A stretch of 64,000 bases of DNA from Chamaecyparis obtusa. Its lineage: Eukaryota > Streptophyta > Pinopsida > Cupressales > Cupressaceae. The stretch spans positions 1 to 64,000 of the forward strand of contig BSBK01006396.1 of the NCBI GenBank assembly GCA_027943335.1. The letters are read 5' to 3'. Of this stretch, positions 34,690-46,603 are shown in pieces. Positions within the stretch are counted from its first letter, which is position 1. Every line of letters starts with the position of its first letter. Below the pieces are notes generated by a model, which was not told the origin of the DNA, made no database searches, and saw nothing but the letters and a program-made list of their open reading frames with translations. The position numbers and the translations under genes are program-made.

Positions 34690-36980
34690 TCTATCCTTGT
34701 CTTTTCTTGTTAGGCGGCTTGCGTAGGAGGCATGGCATTGCATTGCATTGCACGCTCGTGAACTGTTTTGTTCGTTGTGCCATCGTAAGACACGTAACTA
34801 TTGGCTCTAGAACATACAATTACTCCAGGCGCCGTACACGGCATGGACTTTTTTTTTTATTATTATTGAATGAAGTAAAAGAATGTAAGGGCAATATTTT
34901 AAAAAAAAGGACATCTCTTATCTACAATGTTACTTTAATCGTCCAAACTTATTCCAACAAGTATATTTTCTATGTGTGGAACTTAAAAGAATGGTTTATT
35001 ATATTTGTAGTAAAAAAAAAAAGTGAGGTTTTTAAAATTTTGTGGTCAATTAATTTGAAGTTAGGCAAGTAGATATTTTTATTTAAAATAAAATTGTTTA
35101 ATAATAATTTAAGTTTTCTGAAATGTTTGAGTGTTGGATGAAATTTTAGGTGTGTGGTGGATGATTTTTTCTTAAGATATTATGTTAAAGGATGTAGATG
35201 GTTTATCTAATTTCATACATATGAATCAAGATGTTTCTTCTTTAAAAAGCGATTGATGTTATTCTCATATCTTTTATACTTTGAGTTAAATTTGTTAGCG
35301 TGTTGTGAGTGTAATAACTAATCTCTAATTGGCATGTTCTTGCATGAGTTTAGTTCATGATATCCTCATATTTGATCCTATAATCATTTATCCTTCAAGG
35401 TTTACTCTAATCCATAGATTATACATGTATCATGTTCAGTCAAATATATGGGTGTGGACTTGACCTAGCTCCATTTTCTAATTGTATATTTGAACAAAGA
35501 ATTTTTTTAATTAAAGGTTATACTATTCCCATTATTTCAATAGTCATTTTGAGCTAGCCTAAACCATATGCGTACCATGTTGTACAGAATGATATTCATT
35601 CATTCATTTAAAATCATGCTAGAAATGAAGTAAACCCTAGGAATCTATTGATTACATTTAGGAAAAAAAATTTTAAAGGAACAAAATGAAACAACATTAG
35701 TGGTGCATTAAATTACTTTACATCATTCTATATCCATTTTTTTATTGCTATCTATATTGAGTTATCATTCCAAATCCATTAAATTAGTTGATACTAAAGA
35801 TAATGTAGTCCTCGCAACTCAAAAAATGCAATAGTGATGTTTATACACACTAAATATTTTTACTAAATTCATATATCAAAATATTAAAGTGAGGAAATTC
35901 TAATGATGAAATGTCTAGTGTAAATATAACATAAAAAACTTCTTTTAAAATATTTATAAACATGACATATTCCATACTACATTCATAAATCAAAAGCTAG
36001 GTGAGATAATTGTAATAATTATATTTATAGTAATAATAAGATTTCAAGTTCACACAACATTCAATTTTACGTGTCAAATAATTTTTGCTAGAACTAAAAT
36101 TAATGTGATATAATATAATAAGAAGAGTACTAAAAGAAAAAAGAAAAAAATAGTAATGAAGTTAACAATGAACTTGATAAAAAAAAGTATCTAAGCAAAC
36201 AAAAAATACTACATCTCTACAAATTTTCTATGTACCTTGGTTTTAAAGTCTTTATGTTCAATGTGGGAGATGTTGACCATGGAGGGGAGGCACTTCAAAT
36301 CCTTCCTAATATATGCAACTCTTCATATGCCACTCTGTTCAAATGCCATACCTCTCTCTCAATTCAAAAGATCACATATGACATGTATGCATAGAAATGA
36401 ATAATACTTAGTAATGGTTTGTACAATCTTACCATTTTTTTAAAGAATCTTGTCCTCTACATAGACTTCTTGACCACATATTGAACTCACATTGGCTTTC
36501 CCTCTATAAAATTATCATGGTTCTCCACCATCTTAGGACTCCAAAAAAATAGTTATTTGCTTAAAATGACCAACATTAACAACACTAATAAAATTCACAA
36601 TCTTCCTCGTAAAATTGAGAAATATGAGGCAAAAATGACACTTGTTTCTCAATCATTGACTGCAATGGGTGTATTGAACATAAAATAGATATTACAAGTA
36701 TCTCCATTAAATAGAGATAGACAAGAATAAAAGAGTTAGGTTTTCCATTTGCAAAAAATGTTGATTTTAAAACCACAATAATGCTTAAAGAGAGAGATTC
36801 AAAAGATCATTTATGAGTCTTAGTGGAACAAGCACATCAAAAAAATTCTCTCTTCACATCCTACACAAAAGTACTTAGATGGGAATTTATTATTTGGAAA
36901 TAGTAGAGAACATGATATATTATTGATACAAACAATGAATTAAAATAGGCAATATAGAAAAACCAATAGAGGTAACTATT
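34690..36980. other. AT-rich intergenic region upstream of the MYB gene
   Basis: The first few hundred bases form the MYB upstream region. No coding frame longer than about 120 codons is present and none shows a motif; the longest, 34707-35072 plus, is low-complexity. No terminal repeats or RNA genes recognised. Confidence 0.55.
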
Positions 36981-36984
36981 TACA

Positions 36985-38515
36985 AAAGACTATGACAAGG
37001 CCTATCCAACCTATATTAGAATTAAAATGGTTAAAGACATGGAGATGAAGAAAATTTGGCTAGAAAGTGACTCTCTTAACATCATAAATTACATGGTCGA
37101 AAAGATCCCCCCCAAGTTGGACCATTGAAAATATTATTGAAGATTGTAAGCATGTGATTAATATATTTCTGGTGTTCAAAATCTCTCATATTTTTCACAA
37201 AGGAAACTATGTGGTTGATGGGCTGGTTAATATTAGTGACTATATCCTAGTTGATATTTAAATTCTTATATGAAATGATGCTAGGAAATGTTAATCTATG
37301 CTAAGTGTTCTTTGTCTTGGAAATAATATTTTGGCACATGCAAATGGGTGTCCTTTAGATGGTTACATTTATTAGTAATAGCTAGAGAATTGTGGAATTG
37401 ATAATTTTGGTTATTTTATTTGGCTACCACATTTTCAAATTTGTTAATGCTTGTTATTATGTTAAAATAAGGGGGATAGCATAACATATTGGAACCCATA
37501 GCTTATGATAAATGGAGAAAATTTGATACTATGTGGAGTGATCTTTTTCTGGGAGGCTTCAATTTCTATATGGAGAGGCTCCATACTGTAGATGCACAAA
37601 TCACATAAGCCTTTGTTAAAGGATTGAATGAGACAACTTTGGAAGTTTATGAAATGGAATTGGATATAATCGAAGAACTTATTGCTAATTTTTTGAACAA
37701 TTTTGTTGAGGGTGTGAAATTTTACAGAGAAAGGAAGTTTTCCAATGAAGCAATGGATATTTTATTTGATCTAGGTGAGAGAGACAATGTGAGGAATAAT
37801 ATTGATGGGGTTTTTGGTAGAGATTCTATTAAGAAGCCACATACAAATGTGGTTGAGGTAATTATTTGATATCTTTCTCTAGATGGAAAATTCAACAATA
37901 TTATTAGCTATCACTTTGTTATCTTAATAATTTTAGGAATAATAAGTGTATATCATTTTCCTTCTACTTATTGACTTTGATTAATCACAATCTACATGTG
38001 CATGCTAAAAATCCATCTTCCCCTTTTCTCCATGAGGGTTTGATTCTTTTAATTATGGAGCATGCTAGAGCTTTGCACATAGAAAGGAATCCTCCCCCCA
38101 AAACTAGTATGGAATTCAAAATGAATGTGAGGATACATTATGGGGATACCTCTTCTAAATAGGAGGAAGTTTATTCTAACAATAATGAGGTCTTTTATAT
38201 TTATAAAAAATAAAAGTCCCTCATATACTCGCCACACTTGTAAGAATGTTGTCATTTTTTATGATGAGGATTTACAATATATCTCTTCAATTGACATTGT
38301 CTCTGATTTACTACACCCAAGTCTTGATGTGAAAGGGTAAGATAAAAATAGGGTTTTGGGTAAATCCAAACATACTAGTAACCCTCCTAGGTTCCTATCT
38401 ACCAAGAATAGGAAAAACTCATCAATTCATAAATCTATTTGGAAGTCTCAATTTGAGCCTGACCCATCCCATACTTTTCTCCCTCAAAAGATGAGTGATA
38501 CTGACTCATCTGCCT
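36985..38515 (+). pseudogene. Second LINE copy: RNase H plus unknown ORF3
   Basis: Heavily decayed plus-strand remnant. At 37035-37260 the RNase H end is readable: KKIWLESDSLNIINYMV (catalytic Asp), then FKISHIFHKGNYVVDGLVN with the late Asp preserved. About 300 bp later, FYMERLHTVDAQIT, LDIIEELIANF, GVKFYRERKFSNEAMD, YLSLDGKF, SYHFV and LHEGLILLIMEHARALH match ORF3 of the 7200-30312 LINE in order and spacing. Further plus-frame sequence continues to the copia element near 38500. Its 5' part and 3' end are missing. It shows that RNase H and ORF3 travel together. Confidence 0.6.
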
Positions 38516-38554
38516 TTTGAGTTTCTTCTTCACTTGTTTCAGGGTCATTGAATA

Positions 38555-39233
38555 TCATGCAAGAGCATCTGGGGTCCTTGGCAATCCCGTGTCACCAAAA
38601 AAAATTTAGAGTTTTATCTGTGTTGCTCAATTCCTTCTTTGACCGAGTTGGTCGGTAGTTGGCCGGTTTCCTTTGGTTACCAAGTGTGGTCAGTTATCTC
38701 CTGGGTGGTCGATTATTTCACTGGCGCTTGGCATTACGTGTCTACTACTCGTTTATCTTGCTTACCAACGGGTCTAGTTTTATTTCCTGTTCTGGCCGAC
38801 TTGTGCATTTATATTGGATCATGGATTTAATGTTGGACTCCATCATTGGGAAGTGTGTGGTCCCAGATTTGATCGTTACTTTCATTGATTATGGATCTAA
38901 AGGTTGACTCAGCTCGGTATTTCTTGTATAAATGTAGATGTTTGGTTGTAGTTTAGGACGCAATTTTTGGATATAAGATAGTAGACATTAGATTGGAGGT
39001 TTGTGACAGATCCTCGCATGTTTGAGGACTTCTAAGATTCATTATAATATCAAGATGTAACCAGGAAGGCCTTACAGCCCGGCATGTATGATTCAAAGTG
39101 ATGATAATATTTGAAAGATCTGGCATTCTCTCTCTCTCACTATGGTTATTTGTTTCTTCCGCATATGTGTTGTAGGCTTGGATCATTAGGGTGCACCATT
39201 ATTTGGACCCTCTTGAATCCCTACCTTGCATTA
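38555..39233 (+). repeat. 5' LTR of chromodomain element
   Basis: Starts TCATGCAAGAGCATC (the right LTR starts TGATGTAGGAGCATC) and ends CCTTGCATTA just before the PBS. Shares long blocks with 43851-44527, such as TTTATTTCCTGTTCTGGCC (TTGTGG in the other) and TTGGATCATGGATTTAATG. Confidence 0.88.
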
Positions 39234-39235
39234 GG

Positions 39236-39247
39236 TGGTATCAGAGC
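39236..39247 (+). promoter_or_regulatory. Primer-binding site (initiator Met tRNA)
   Basis: TGGTATCAGAGC, two bases after the 5' LTR, is the usual plant complement of the initiator methionine tRNA 3' end. Confidence 0.9.
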
Positions 39248-39367
39248 AGGGTGAGATCTTGACCTAGTTTTGCGGATCTAGGTTTGCAGGTTCCTCTTGA
39301 AGCCCTAGTTGAATTGTTGTGGGGTAGTAGATTGCGATTTGACCTGCAATTGTAGAGGGTTGTCAAG

Positions 39368-42300
39368 ATGGTTCATGGGAGGCAAGATGCAGATCTAGGA
39401 TTGGCAAATATGAGAAGTTAGATTGCTGCTAGATTAGAAGTAGTAGAAACAACCCAAAGAAGTGGCAGACATCTTGAAGATGTTAGTGATGATGAAATTG
39501 AAGAAGAACAGGTGAATGTAGAACTTGCTCCTATTATGGATCAAGGCGAAGAAAGATTTTTTAAGGCTTTGAAAAATTTGAAGTCAACACCACATTTTAA
39601 TCCTCCTAAGTATGGTGGAAATATGCATTCTAATGAATTGGTGGACTGGACCACTAAGATGGAAAAGTATTTTGAATATGAAAACATTTCTGAGGATAAA
39701 AAGGTGAAGATTGCAAGCACAAAGTTGAAAAGTCATGCATCCTTATGGTGGGAACATCTGGAGCTAGATAGAAAATGGAAAGAAAAAGACAAAATAAAGG
39801 TATGGAGTAAAATGGTCAATAAATTGAAAGGAAATTTCTTACCTTGTGATTATCAAATTAACCTAGTTCGGTGAATGCAAAGTTTGAGGTAGAAAGATAG
39901 CTCAGTAAAAGAGTATACTAAGGAATTCTACAGATTAGATATTAGATCTGGACATGATGAAGGTGATGTGGAAAGAATTGGTAGATACCAGAATGGTTTG
40001 AGAATTTCCATCCAAGAGGAAATTAGTATGGTCAAATTGGAGAATATTGAAGAGGCTTATCAATTTGCTTTGAAGGCCGAGGAGAAATTGAACAAGAGAC
40101 ATGAGAAAAGATAAAGAGGTCGAGGTGGTAGATTCCCTAGAGGAAGAGGTAGATCTAATGGTGAAAATGGTGGATTTGAACCAAAAAAGACAAATCTGGA
40201 TAAAGACAAGACCGAGTGGAAAGGTAAAAGTTCATCTAGAGGTAGAGGCAGTAACTACCGAGGTGGTTATAGCAGAGGAAGTTTCTGAGGAACTTGTTAC
40301 AATTGTGGAGAAGAAGGACATAGATGTTTTGAATGTACACAAGCTAGTAAGAAGGTTGGTAGCAGTAGAAATGCTTTGGTGGAAGAAGAGTCACCGAATG
40401 AACCTAAGAAGGAAAATAACTTGATGGTAAGGAGAGCACTATGGAATGAAAGTAAGAAGGAAGATGCGGTAAGGAAAAGTTTGTCTAAGACCAGATGTAG
40501 AGTTTATGAAAAAGTTTGGAAGGTAATCATTGACAGTGGTAGTTCAGAGAACCTGGCATCTGAAGAGATGGTTACAAAATTGCAGTTGGAAAGGTTGGTA
40601 CATCCGAAGCCCTATTAGATTTCATGGATCAAAGATGAGCATACACTCCTAGTAAGTGAACAATGTTATGTGAATTTGAAGATTGGAAAATACTATGATA
40701 AGGTGTTATGTGATATGATGCCTATCGATTGTTGTCATATTTTGTTGGGTAGACCTTGGCAATATGATAGACATACTATATATGATGGGAGATTGCATAA
40801 GTATACTATTGTGGCTGATGGAAAGAAACAAATCTTGTTACCATTAATGGAAGAACCCATTAGTAATGTTTGCACATCTATGAAAGTTTGTTTGATGGAA
40901 GTAAGAAAGTTTGTTAACTCTTTGAAGATGAATGATGTATGTTTTGCTATGATTCCCAACAAGCCAAGTAAGAAAACAAAGGATAATGTCCCTGAGGAGA
41001 TTGATAAGTTACTCACCTAGTATAGTGATATCATTTTTTATAATGTACCTAATGGTTTGCCACCAAAAAGAAGCATTGATCATTGTATGGATCTAATCCC
41101 TGGAGCTAGTTTACCGAATAAGGCACCTCATTGGTTGACACCTACCGAGAATCAGGAATTGAACAGATAGATTCAAGAGTTGCTGGAGAAAGGCTTGCTC
41201 AAAGAAAGTTTGAGTCCTTGTGTAGTACTTGTTGTATTGGCACCGAAGAAGAATGGAGAATGGAGAATGTGTACTGATTCCAGAGTAATCAATAAGATAA
41301 CAGTGAAGTATAGGTTTCCTATACCGAGAATGGATGACATAATGGATAGTTTGACTGGAGCAAATTATTTCACAAAGATTGATTTGACAAGTGGGTATTA
41401 TCATATCAGAATCAGAGAAGATGATGAATGGAAGACTTGTTTCAAGACAAAAGAAGGTTTGTATAAGTGGTTGGTTATGCCCTTTGGTTTAACTAATACA
41501 CTGAATACTTTTATGAGATTGATGAATGAATTTTTGAAGAAATTCTTGGGTAAGTTTGTGATTGTATATCTTGATGATATTCTGATATTCAGTAAGACCA
41601 AAGAAGAACATTTGTTGCATGTTAGAAAATTTTTGCAGAGATTGAAAGAGGAGAAGTTGCTGATAAATCTGAAAAAGTGTTCATTAATGAAAGAAGAGAT
41701 TGTGTATTTAGGATTTTTTATTTGAGCTAATGGTTTGAAGATTGATCCTGAAAAGGTTGAAGCTATTTTGAATTGGCCTACACTTATGAATGCTAGTGAG
41801 GTAAGATCATTTCATGGTTTGGCAAGTTTTTACCAAAAGTTCATAAGGAATTTCAGTTCAATGTGTAATGCTATGACTGAGACTATGAGGGGAGACAAAA
41901 GAGAATTGAAGTGGACACATGGAGCTGATAGAAGTTTTGAGACTCTAAAGCAAAAGGTTGTTGAATTACCTATTTTGGCATCACCTAATTTAAGTAAAGT
42001 ATTTCAAGTAGAATGTGATGCAAGTGGAAGTGAAATTGGAGTGGTGTTGAGTCAAGAAGGTAAACCTATTGCTTTCTTTAGTGAAAAGTTGAATGATGGT
42101 AGAAGGAAATATTCTGTGTATGATCAAGAATTCTATGCTATTGTTCAAGCACTAAAGAAATGGATACATTATTTGATACCGAGTGAATTTGTTTTGTATA
42201 CTGATCATAAGGCTTTACAATATTTGGGTAGTCAGAATAAGTTGAATCAGAGACATATGAAATGAGTTGAGTTTTTGCAGATTTATACATTTGTTATAAA

Positions 42301-43834
42301 GCATAAGAGTGGAGTCACTAACTAAGTTGCTGATACATTGAGTAGAAGATCTTTGATGACTGAGATGCAAATTGAAGTTCTTGGTTTTGATGAGATGAGA
42401 GATTCTTATGAGTTTGACCCTAATTTTTCTGAGCCTTGGAGAAAGTGCAGAGCACCTATTTCAGATCAACAAGACACTAAATGGGATGAATATTTCATTC
42501 AGGAAGGTATGTTGTTCAAAGGTATTCAGTTGTGTATACCAAGAAGAGTAATGAGAAATAATCTGATAAAAGAGAAACATAGTAGTGGTTTGGCTGGACA
42601 TTTTGGTATTGATAAAACATGGAATTTTCTTAAGGAGAAATACTATTGGCCGTAGTTGTATAAAGATGTTCAAAAATTTGTGAAAAGTTATAGAATTTGT
42701 CAAGTTACAAAAGGAGTAAGTCAGAATACTGGATTGTATACACCGATTGTTGTTCTTGAGAAACCTTGGATTGATATCAGCATGGAAATTGTTCTTGTCT
42801 TACTGAAGACAGTAAGAGGTAATGATTCTATATTTGTTGTGGTGGATAGATTTTCTAAGATGGCACATTTTATACTGTGTAGAAAGACATCATATGTAGT
42901 ATATGCAGTAGATCTTTTCTTTAAGGAAATTGTCAGATTGCATGGATTACTGAGGAGTATTATTTCTGAGTGAGACAATAAATTTGTTGGTTATTTTTGG
43001 AAAATAGTTTGGAAAAAATTTGGCATTGAGTTGAAATATAGTTCTACATTTCACCCACAAACTGATGGACTGACTGAGGTAGTGAACATAAGTTTTGGAA
43101 ATCTTTTGAGATGTTTAGTTGGAGACACACCAAGTAATAGGGATTCTATGTTAGCACAAGCAGAGTTTGCATATAATAATTCAATGAATAGGAGTACTGG
43201 AAAGACACCATTTGAGACTGTGAATGGCACACGACTGAGAGGAATATCTGATTTGAGAGACATTGCTGATGAGAATAAGAAAAGTGTTGAAGGAGTAAAG
43301 TTTGTTGAGTACATGAAGACATTGCATGAAGATGTGAAGCTGAAGCTGGAAGACAGTAATCAAAAATACAAAGACAGAGCTGATAGATCAAGAAGACATA
43401 AAACTTTTGATGTTGGTGATGAAGTGATGGTTCATTTGAAGAAAGGTCAATTTCCTATTGGAACATATGGAAAGCTGAAGATGAAGAAGTTTGGACCTTG
43501 CAAGATTCTAAAGAAATTTGACAGTGGAAATGCATATGAAATTGAGTTACCTAATGACATGGAGATATCACTGATTTTCAACATTGCTGATTTGTATGAG
43601 TATCATAAACCTAATGAAGAAGTGATAGTACCAATAGAATATCCTAAGAAGCAGAATGATGAAGTTGAATAGATTTTTAAGGAAAGAGTTGGCAAAAGTA
43701 CAAGAGGGAAACAGTATATGGAATATCTAGTTAAGTGGAAGAATAGACCTATGGAAGATAGGTCTTGGATTTCACAGTCTGAGTTGGATGCAGCTCAGAC
43801 CAAACCTGCCAAATGATTCAGAGAATCATTTTAA
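39368..43834 (+). pseudogene. Chromovirus gag-pol polyprotein
   Basis: One frame of about 1489 codons with no frameshift and 15 premature stops (7 TAG, 6 TGA, 2 TAA). Domains: gag (39512-39990, SHASLWWEHLEL, KEYTKEFYRL), CCHC knuckle (CYNCGEEGHRCFEC, about 40300), protease (IIDSGSSENL, about 40535), RT (41180-41725, [33 protein letters not shown] with catalytic LDD), RNase H (41960-42240, VECDASGSEIG, YTDHKALQYL), integrase (HHCC remnant about 42580-42710, FVVVDRFSKMAHF, STFHPQTDGLTE), and a C-terminal chromodomain (43673-43800, YMEYLVKWKNRPMEDRSWI). The chromodomain would direct insertion to marked chromatin. Every stop lies one transition from a Gln, Arg or Trp codon. Confidence 0.9.
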
Positions 43835-43850
43835 AATAACCCCAGGTGTC

Positions 43851-44527
43851 TGATGTAGGAGCATCTCGGGTCCTTGGCAATCCTGTGTCACCAAAAACAA
43901 TTTGTAGTTTTGTCTATGTTTATCAGTTCCTACTTTGACCAAGTTGGTCGGTAGTTGGTCAGTTTCCTTTGGTTACTGAGTGTGGTCAGTTCTCTCCTAG
44001 GCAGTCGATTATTTCACTAGCGCTCAGTATTGCATGTCTACTCCTCGGTTATCTTTCTTACCGACAGGTCTAGTTTTATTTCCTGTTGTGGCCGACTTGT
44101 GCATTTATATTGGATCATGGATTTAATGTTGGAATCCATCATTGGGAAGTGTGTGGCCCCAAATTTGACCATTACTTCTATTGATTATGGATATGAAGGC
44201 TGACTCAGCTCGGTAGCTGTTGTATAAATGTAGATTTTTTGTTGTAGTTTAGGAGGCAATTTTTGGATATAATATAGTAGACATTAGATTGGAGGTTTGT
44301 GAAAGATCCTCGCATGTTTGAGGACTTCTGAGATTCATTTTAATATGAGGATGTAATTGGGAAGGCATTACAACTCGACATGTATGATTCAAAGTGATGA
44401 TAATATATGAAAGATGTGGCATTCTCTCTCTCACTATGGTTTTTTGTTTCTTCTGCATGTGTGTTTCAGGCTTGGATCATTAGGGTGTGCCATTGTTTGG
44501 CCCTTTTTGCATCCCTTCCTTGTATCA
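43851..44527 (+). repeat. 3' LTR of chromodomain element
   Basis: Starts TGATGTAGGAGC and ends CCTTGTATCA, keeping the TG...CA ends that the left copy has lost. Followed directly by the GAATA duplication. Confidence 0.88.
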
Positions 44528-44532
44528 GAATA

Positions 44533-45194
44533 ATACATCAATACTGTCAAACATTTCTTCAACAACTATCTCACTAGTGGAAGGACTGAGTTCTTCTTCA
44601 ATCATAGGTGCATAATCATGATATCTTTCTTGAACCATAAACTTTTCATCAATCTTAACATGAGCACTTTCAATGATCTTTTTCAATCTCAAATTAAAAC
44701 ATCTATAAGATTTTCTTTTAGTAGAGTAACCAAGGAAAATACCTTCATCACTTCTTGCATCAAACTTGCCTATTGCTTCATCCCTCTTGATGTAGCACTT
44801 TCTTCCAAATATTCTAAAGTATTTCACTGTAGAACCATTACCAAACCATATCTCATAAAGTGTCTTATCCGTTCCAGGCCTCAATTGTATTCTATTGATG
44901 GTACACACTATTGTATTGACTACATCTCTCCAATAGGTGTGTGCAACTTTTCTTTCAATCATGATGGTGCACGCTATATCAAGGATGATCATATTCCTTC
45001 TCTCTACAATCCCATTCTTCTGAGGGGTTCTAGGTGCACTCAATTATTTCTTTATGCCATGTTCTTCGTAGTACTCATAGAATTTGTAAAAGGTGAATTC
45101 TCCTCCTCTATCTGATCTTAGACACTTTATCTTTAGTCCAGATTCATTCTCAACCTTAGCTTTGAATATTTTGAACTTCTCAAATGCTTATGAC
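44533..45194 (-). pseudogene. Copia b integrase, distal part
   Basis: Minus frame continuing the integrase interrupted at 55258. Readable: SDRGGEF (second catalytic Asp, about 45110), QKNGIVERRN (Glu, about 45010), TYWRDVVNTIVCTINR, FRIFGRKCYI and GIFLGYS, then an acidic linker leading to the GAATA site. It would join cDNA to host DNA. Stops interrupt it. Confidence 0.82.
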
Positions 45195-46190
45195 TGTATG
45201 TGACTGAATGTGACCTCTAAATCAGACACAACACAACATGGTCATTATTCACTTGATAGAATTCGAGAGAGAGTATGAAGAACTCAATCCAAATTCCATG
45301 GTGAGGTGACCTGTTGCCTCCTATGTGAATGGGGTGTTTGAATACTCTCAGAACGAGAGCCAACAGCCGGGAGACCAATTCAACAATGGAGGATTTGAAA
45401 TAAAATATGAGCAAAATGAAAATAAGCTAAGAATGAATGCAATTAATCTAGAAAACTTTGAAAGAAATATGAAATGCAGATTTTTATTTGATTTTGAAAT
45501 AAAGATGATATTAGACTAAGAACAAGTAAGCAAATTTAATCTAAATGTGAAATGCAATTATACTAATATGAGAAATTAAACTAGATAATGCAATAAAAGA
45601 GCTTTGAAAACAATGAATCAAATGAGACTAAAAAAATGCCTATAGTGTAGATGCTCTCAAAAATTGCCCTCTATGAATGAGAAAAAGAGGCTCATTAAAT
45701 AGACCAAGCCAGAAGAGGAATGAAGAGTTTCTTGATTCGAAACCCGTGACTCTTCAATCCCACATTGAGACAAAAATGCAAGAATTACTTAATAAAAAGA
45801 ATGGAAAATGCCACACAGGTGACCTTTCGAATATCTTGAATTATCAATTCAAAAAAGTGTGTCCATTCGAATATCAAGTAATTACTAATTCCTTTTTGAT
45901 GTGTAATTAGCTAAAGAGGGTGGTTTGATTTAATTTAATTTAAAGCGCATAGGACTTTACAATTAAATTAATGTATCATAGGGGTAATTTAGCCAATTAA
46001 GTCAAAGACTTTAGGAATTAATTTAGCATTTGATTATTGCAATTTATGGTCTTTGCAATTGACATCAAGTCAAATTAAGTCAGATAGGAGAGAGAAAATT
46101 ACCTAGGGAACTAGGACTTTGGTGATGTAAAATCGAGATAATGCACCAAAATTGATGAAATTAAATAGGTGCCAATTTTGGGGTATTACA
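45195..46190 (-). repeat. 3' LTR of non-autonomous element
   Basis: Plus strand TGTATGTGACTGAATG...TTTTGGGGTATTACA, 996 bp, direct repeat of 54262-55257. The terminal TTTTGGGGTATTACA is shared with the LTRs of the larger Tat-like element. Confidence 0.96.
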
Positions 46191-46203
46191 TTTGCCCCTC
46201 TTT
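46191..46203 (-). promoter_or_regulatory. Polypurine tract of non-autonomous element
   Basis: AAAGAGGGGCAAA on the minus strand, abutting the 3' LTR. One base differs from the tract of the larger relative. Confidence 0.85.
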
Positions 46204-46230
46204 GAATTGATGTGCGAACAGCGCGTTGAT

Positions 46231-46593
46231 TCAAAGAATAGTCTGAAGTGACAGATGATGAGAATTTTCGAAGTCTAAGTTAGATTGCGAAGACAACGGT
46301 CTTAGAAGAGAACCGGAATCGGGGTTAGATTGCCTCAATACCAATTGATGAAGATGCAGATTTAGGACTATCTCTGAATCAGGGTTAGATTGCCCCAATA
46401 CGAAGCTTAGTCCTCCGAGACCCAGGTTAGATTGCCCAGATAACGGTCTAAAAGAGATTTTGAGAGTCATCTCCAGAACGAAGCTTGACTCCCAGGAATT
46501 AGGGTTAGATTGCCCCAATACCCAAAAGATTTCAAGAACCATCTCCAGAATGAAGTTTGGTCCTTGAGGATCCGAGTTAGATTGCTCAGATAC
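46231..46593 (-). CDS. Hypothetical QSN-repeat ORF in 3' region
   Basis: An open minus-strand frame, with an ATG at 46542 and open sequence further upstream to about 46593. It contains six copies of an encoded QSN motif (for example VLGQSNPNS, LSGQSNLGL, VLGQSNPDS). The underlying plus-strand word GTTAGATTGC begins at 46279, 46324, 46384, 46426, 46504 and 46576; all spacings (45, 60, 42, 78, 72) are multiples of three, which favours a coding history over simple DNA repetition. It lies between pol remnants and the 3' LTR on the element strand. Function unknown; it could still be non-coding repeat. Confidence 0.4.
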   Translation of the reverse strand, partial: VSEQSNSDPQGPNFILEMVLEIFWVLGQSNPNSWESSFVLEMTLKISFRPLSGQSNLGLGGLSFVLGQSNPDSEIVLNLHLHQLVLRQSNPDSGSLLRPLSSQSNLDFENSHHLSLQTIL

Positions 46594-46603
46594 CTAAAAG
46601 ATG

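Larger units (their letters stand above)
38555..44527 (+). mobile_element. Chromodomain Ty3/gypsy element nested in copia b
   Basis: LTRs at 38555-39233 and 43851-44527, about 80 differences by eye (roughly 12%), so the oldest dated insertion here. Duplication GAATA at 38550-38554 and 44528-44532. PBS TGGTATCAGAGC at 39236-39247. One gag-pol frame, 39368-43834, ends in a chromodomain, placing it among plant chromoviruses. The left LTR begins TC instead of TG, one mutated end. It carries 15 premature stops but no frameshift. Confidence 0.9.

Noticed and set aside
34707..35072. 121-codon frame upstream of the MYB gene
   Set aside because: AT-driven low-complexity frame with no recognisable domain, overlapping the promoter side of the MYB gene.
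39236..39247. Possible tRNA gene piece
   Set aside because: Only the 12-base tRNA-complementary PBS is present; no cloverleaf sequence around it.
40101..40424. 107-codon frame inside the chromovirus
   Set aside because: Out of frame with gag-pol; the true frame here gives the Gly/Arg-rich stretch and CCHC knuckle.
38480..44532. Recombinant origin of the chromovirus with unrelated flanks
   Set aside because: The flanks first looked unrelated (LINE on one side, copia on the other), but the copia linker reads through the GAATA site into 38549-38476, so it is a simple insertion.
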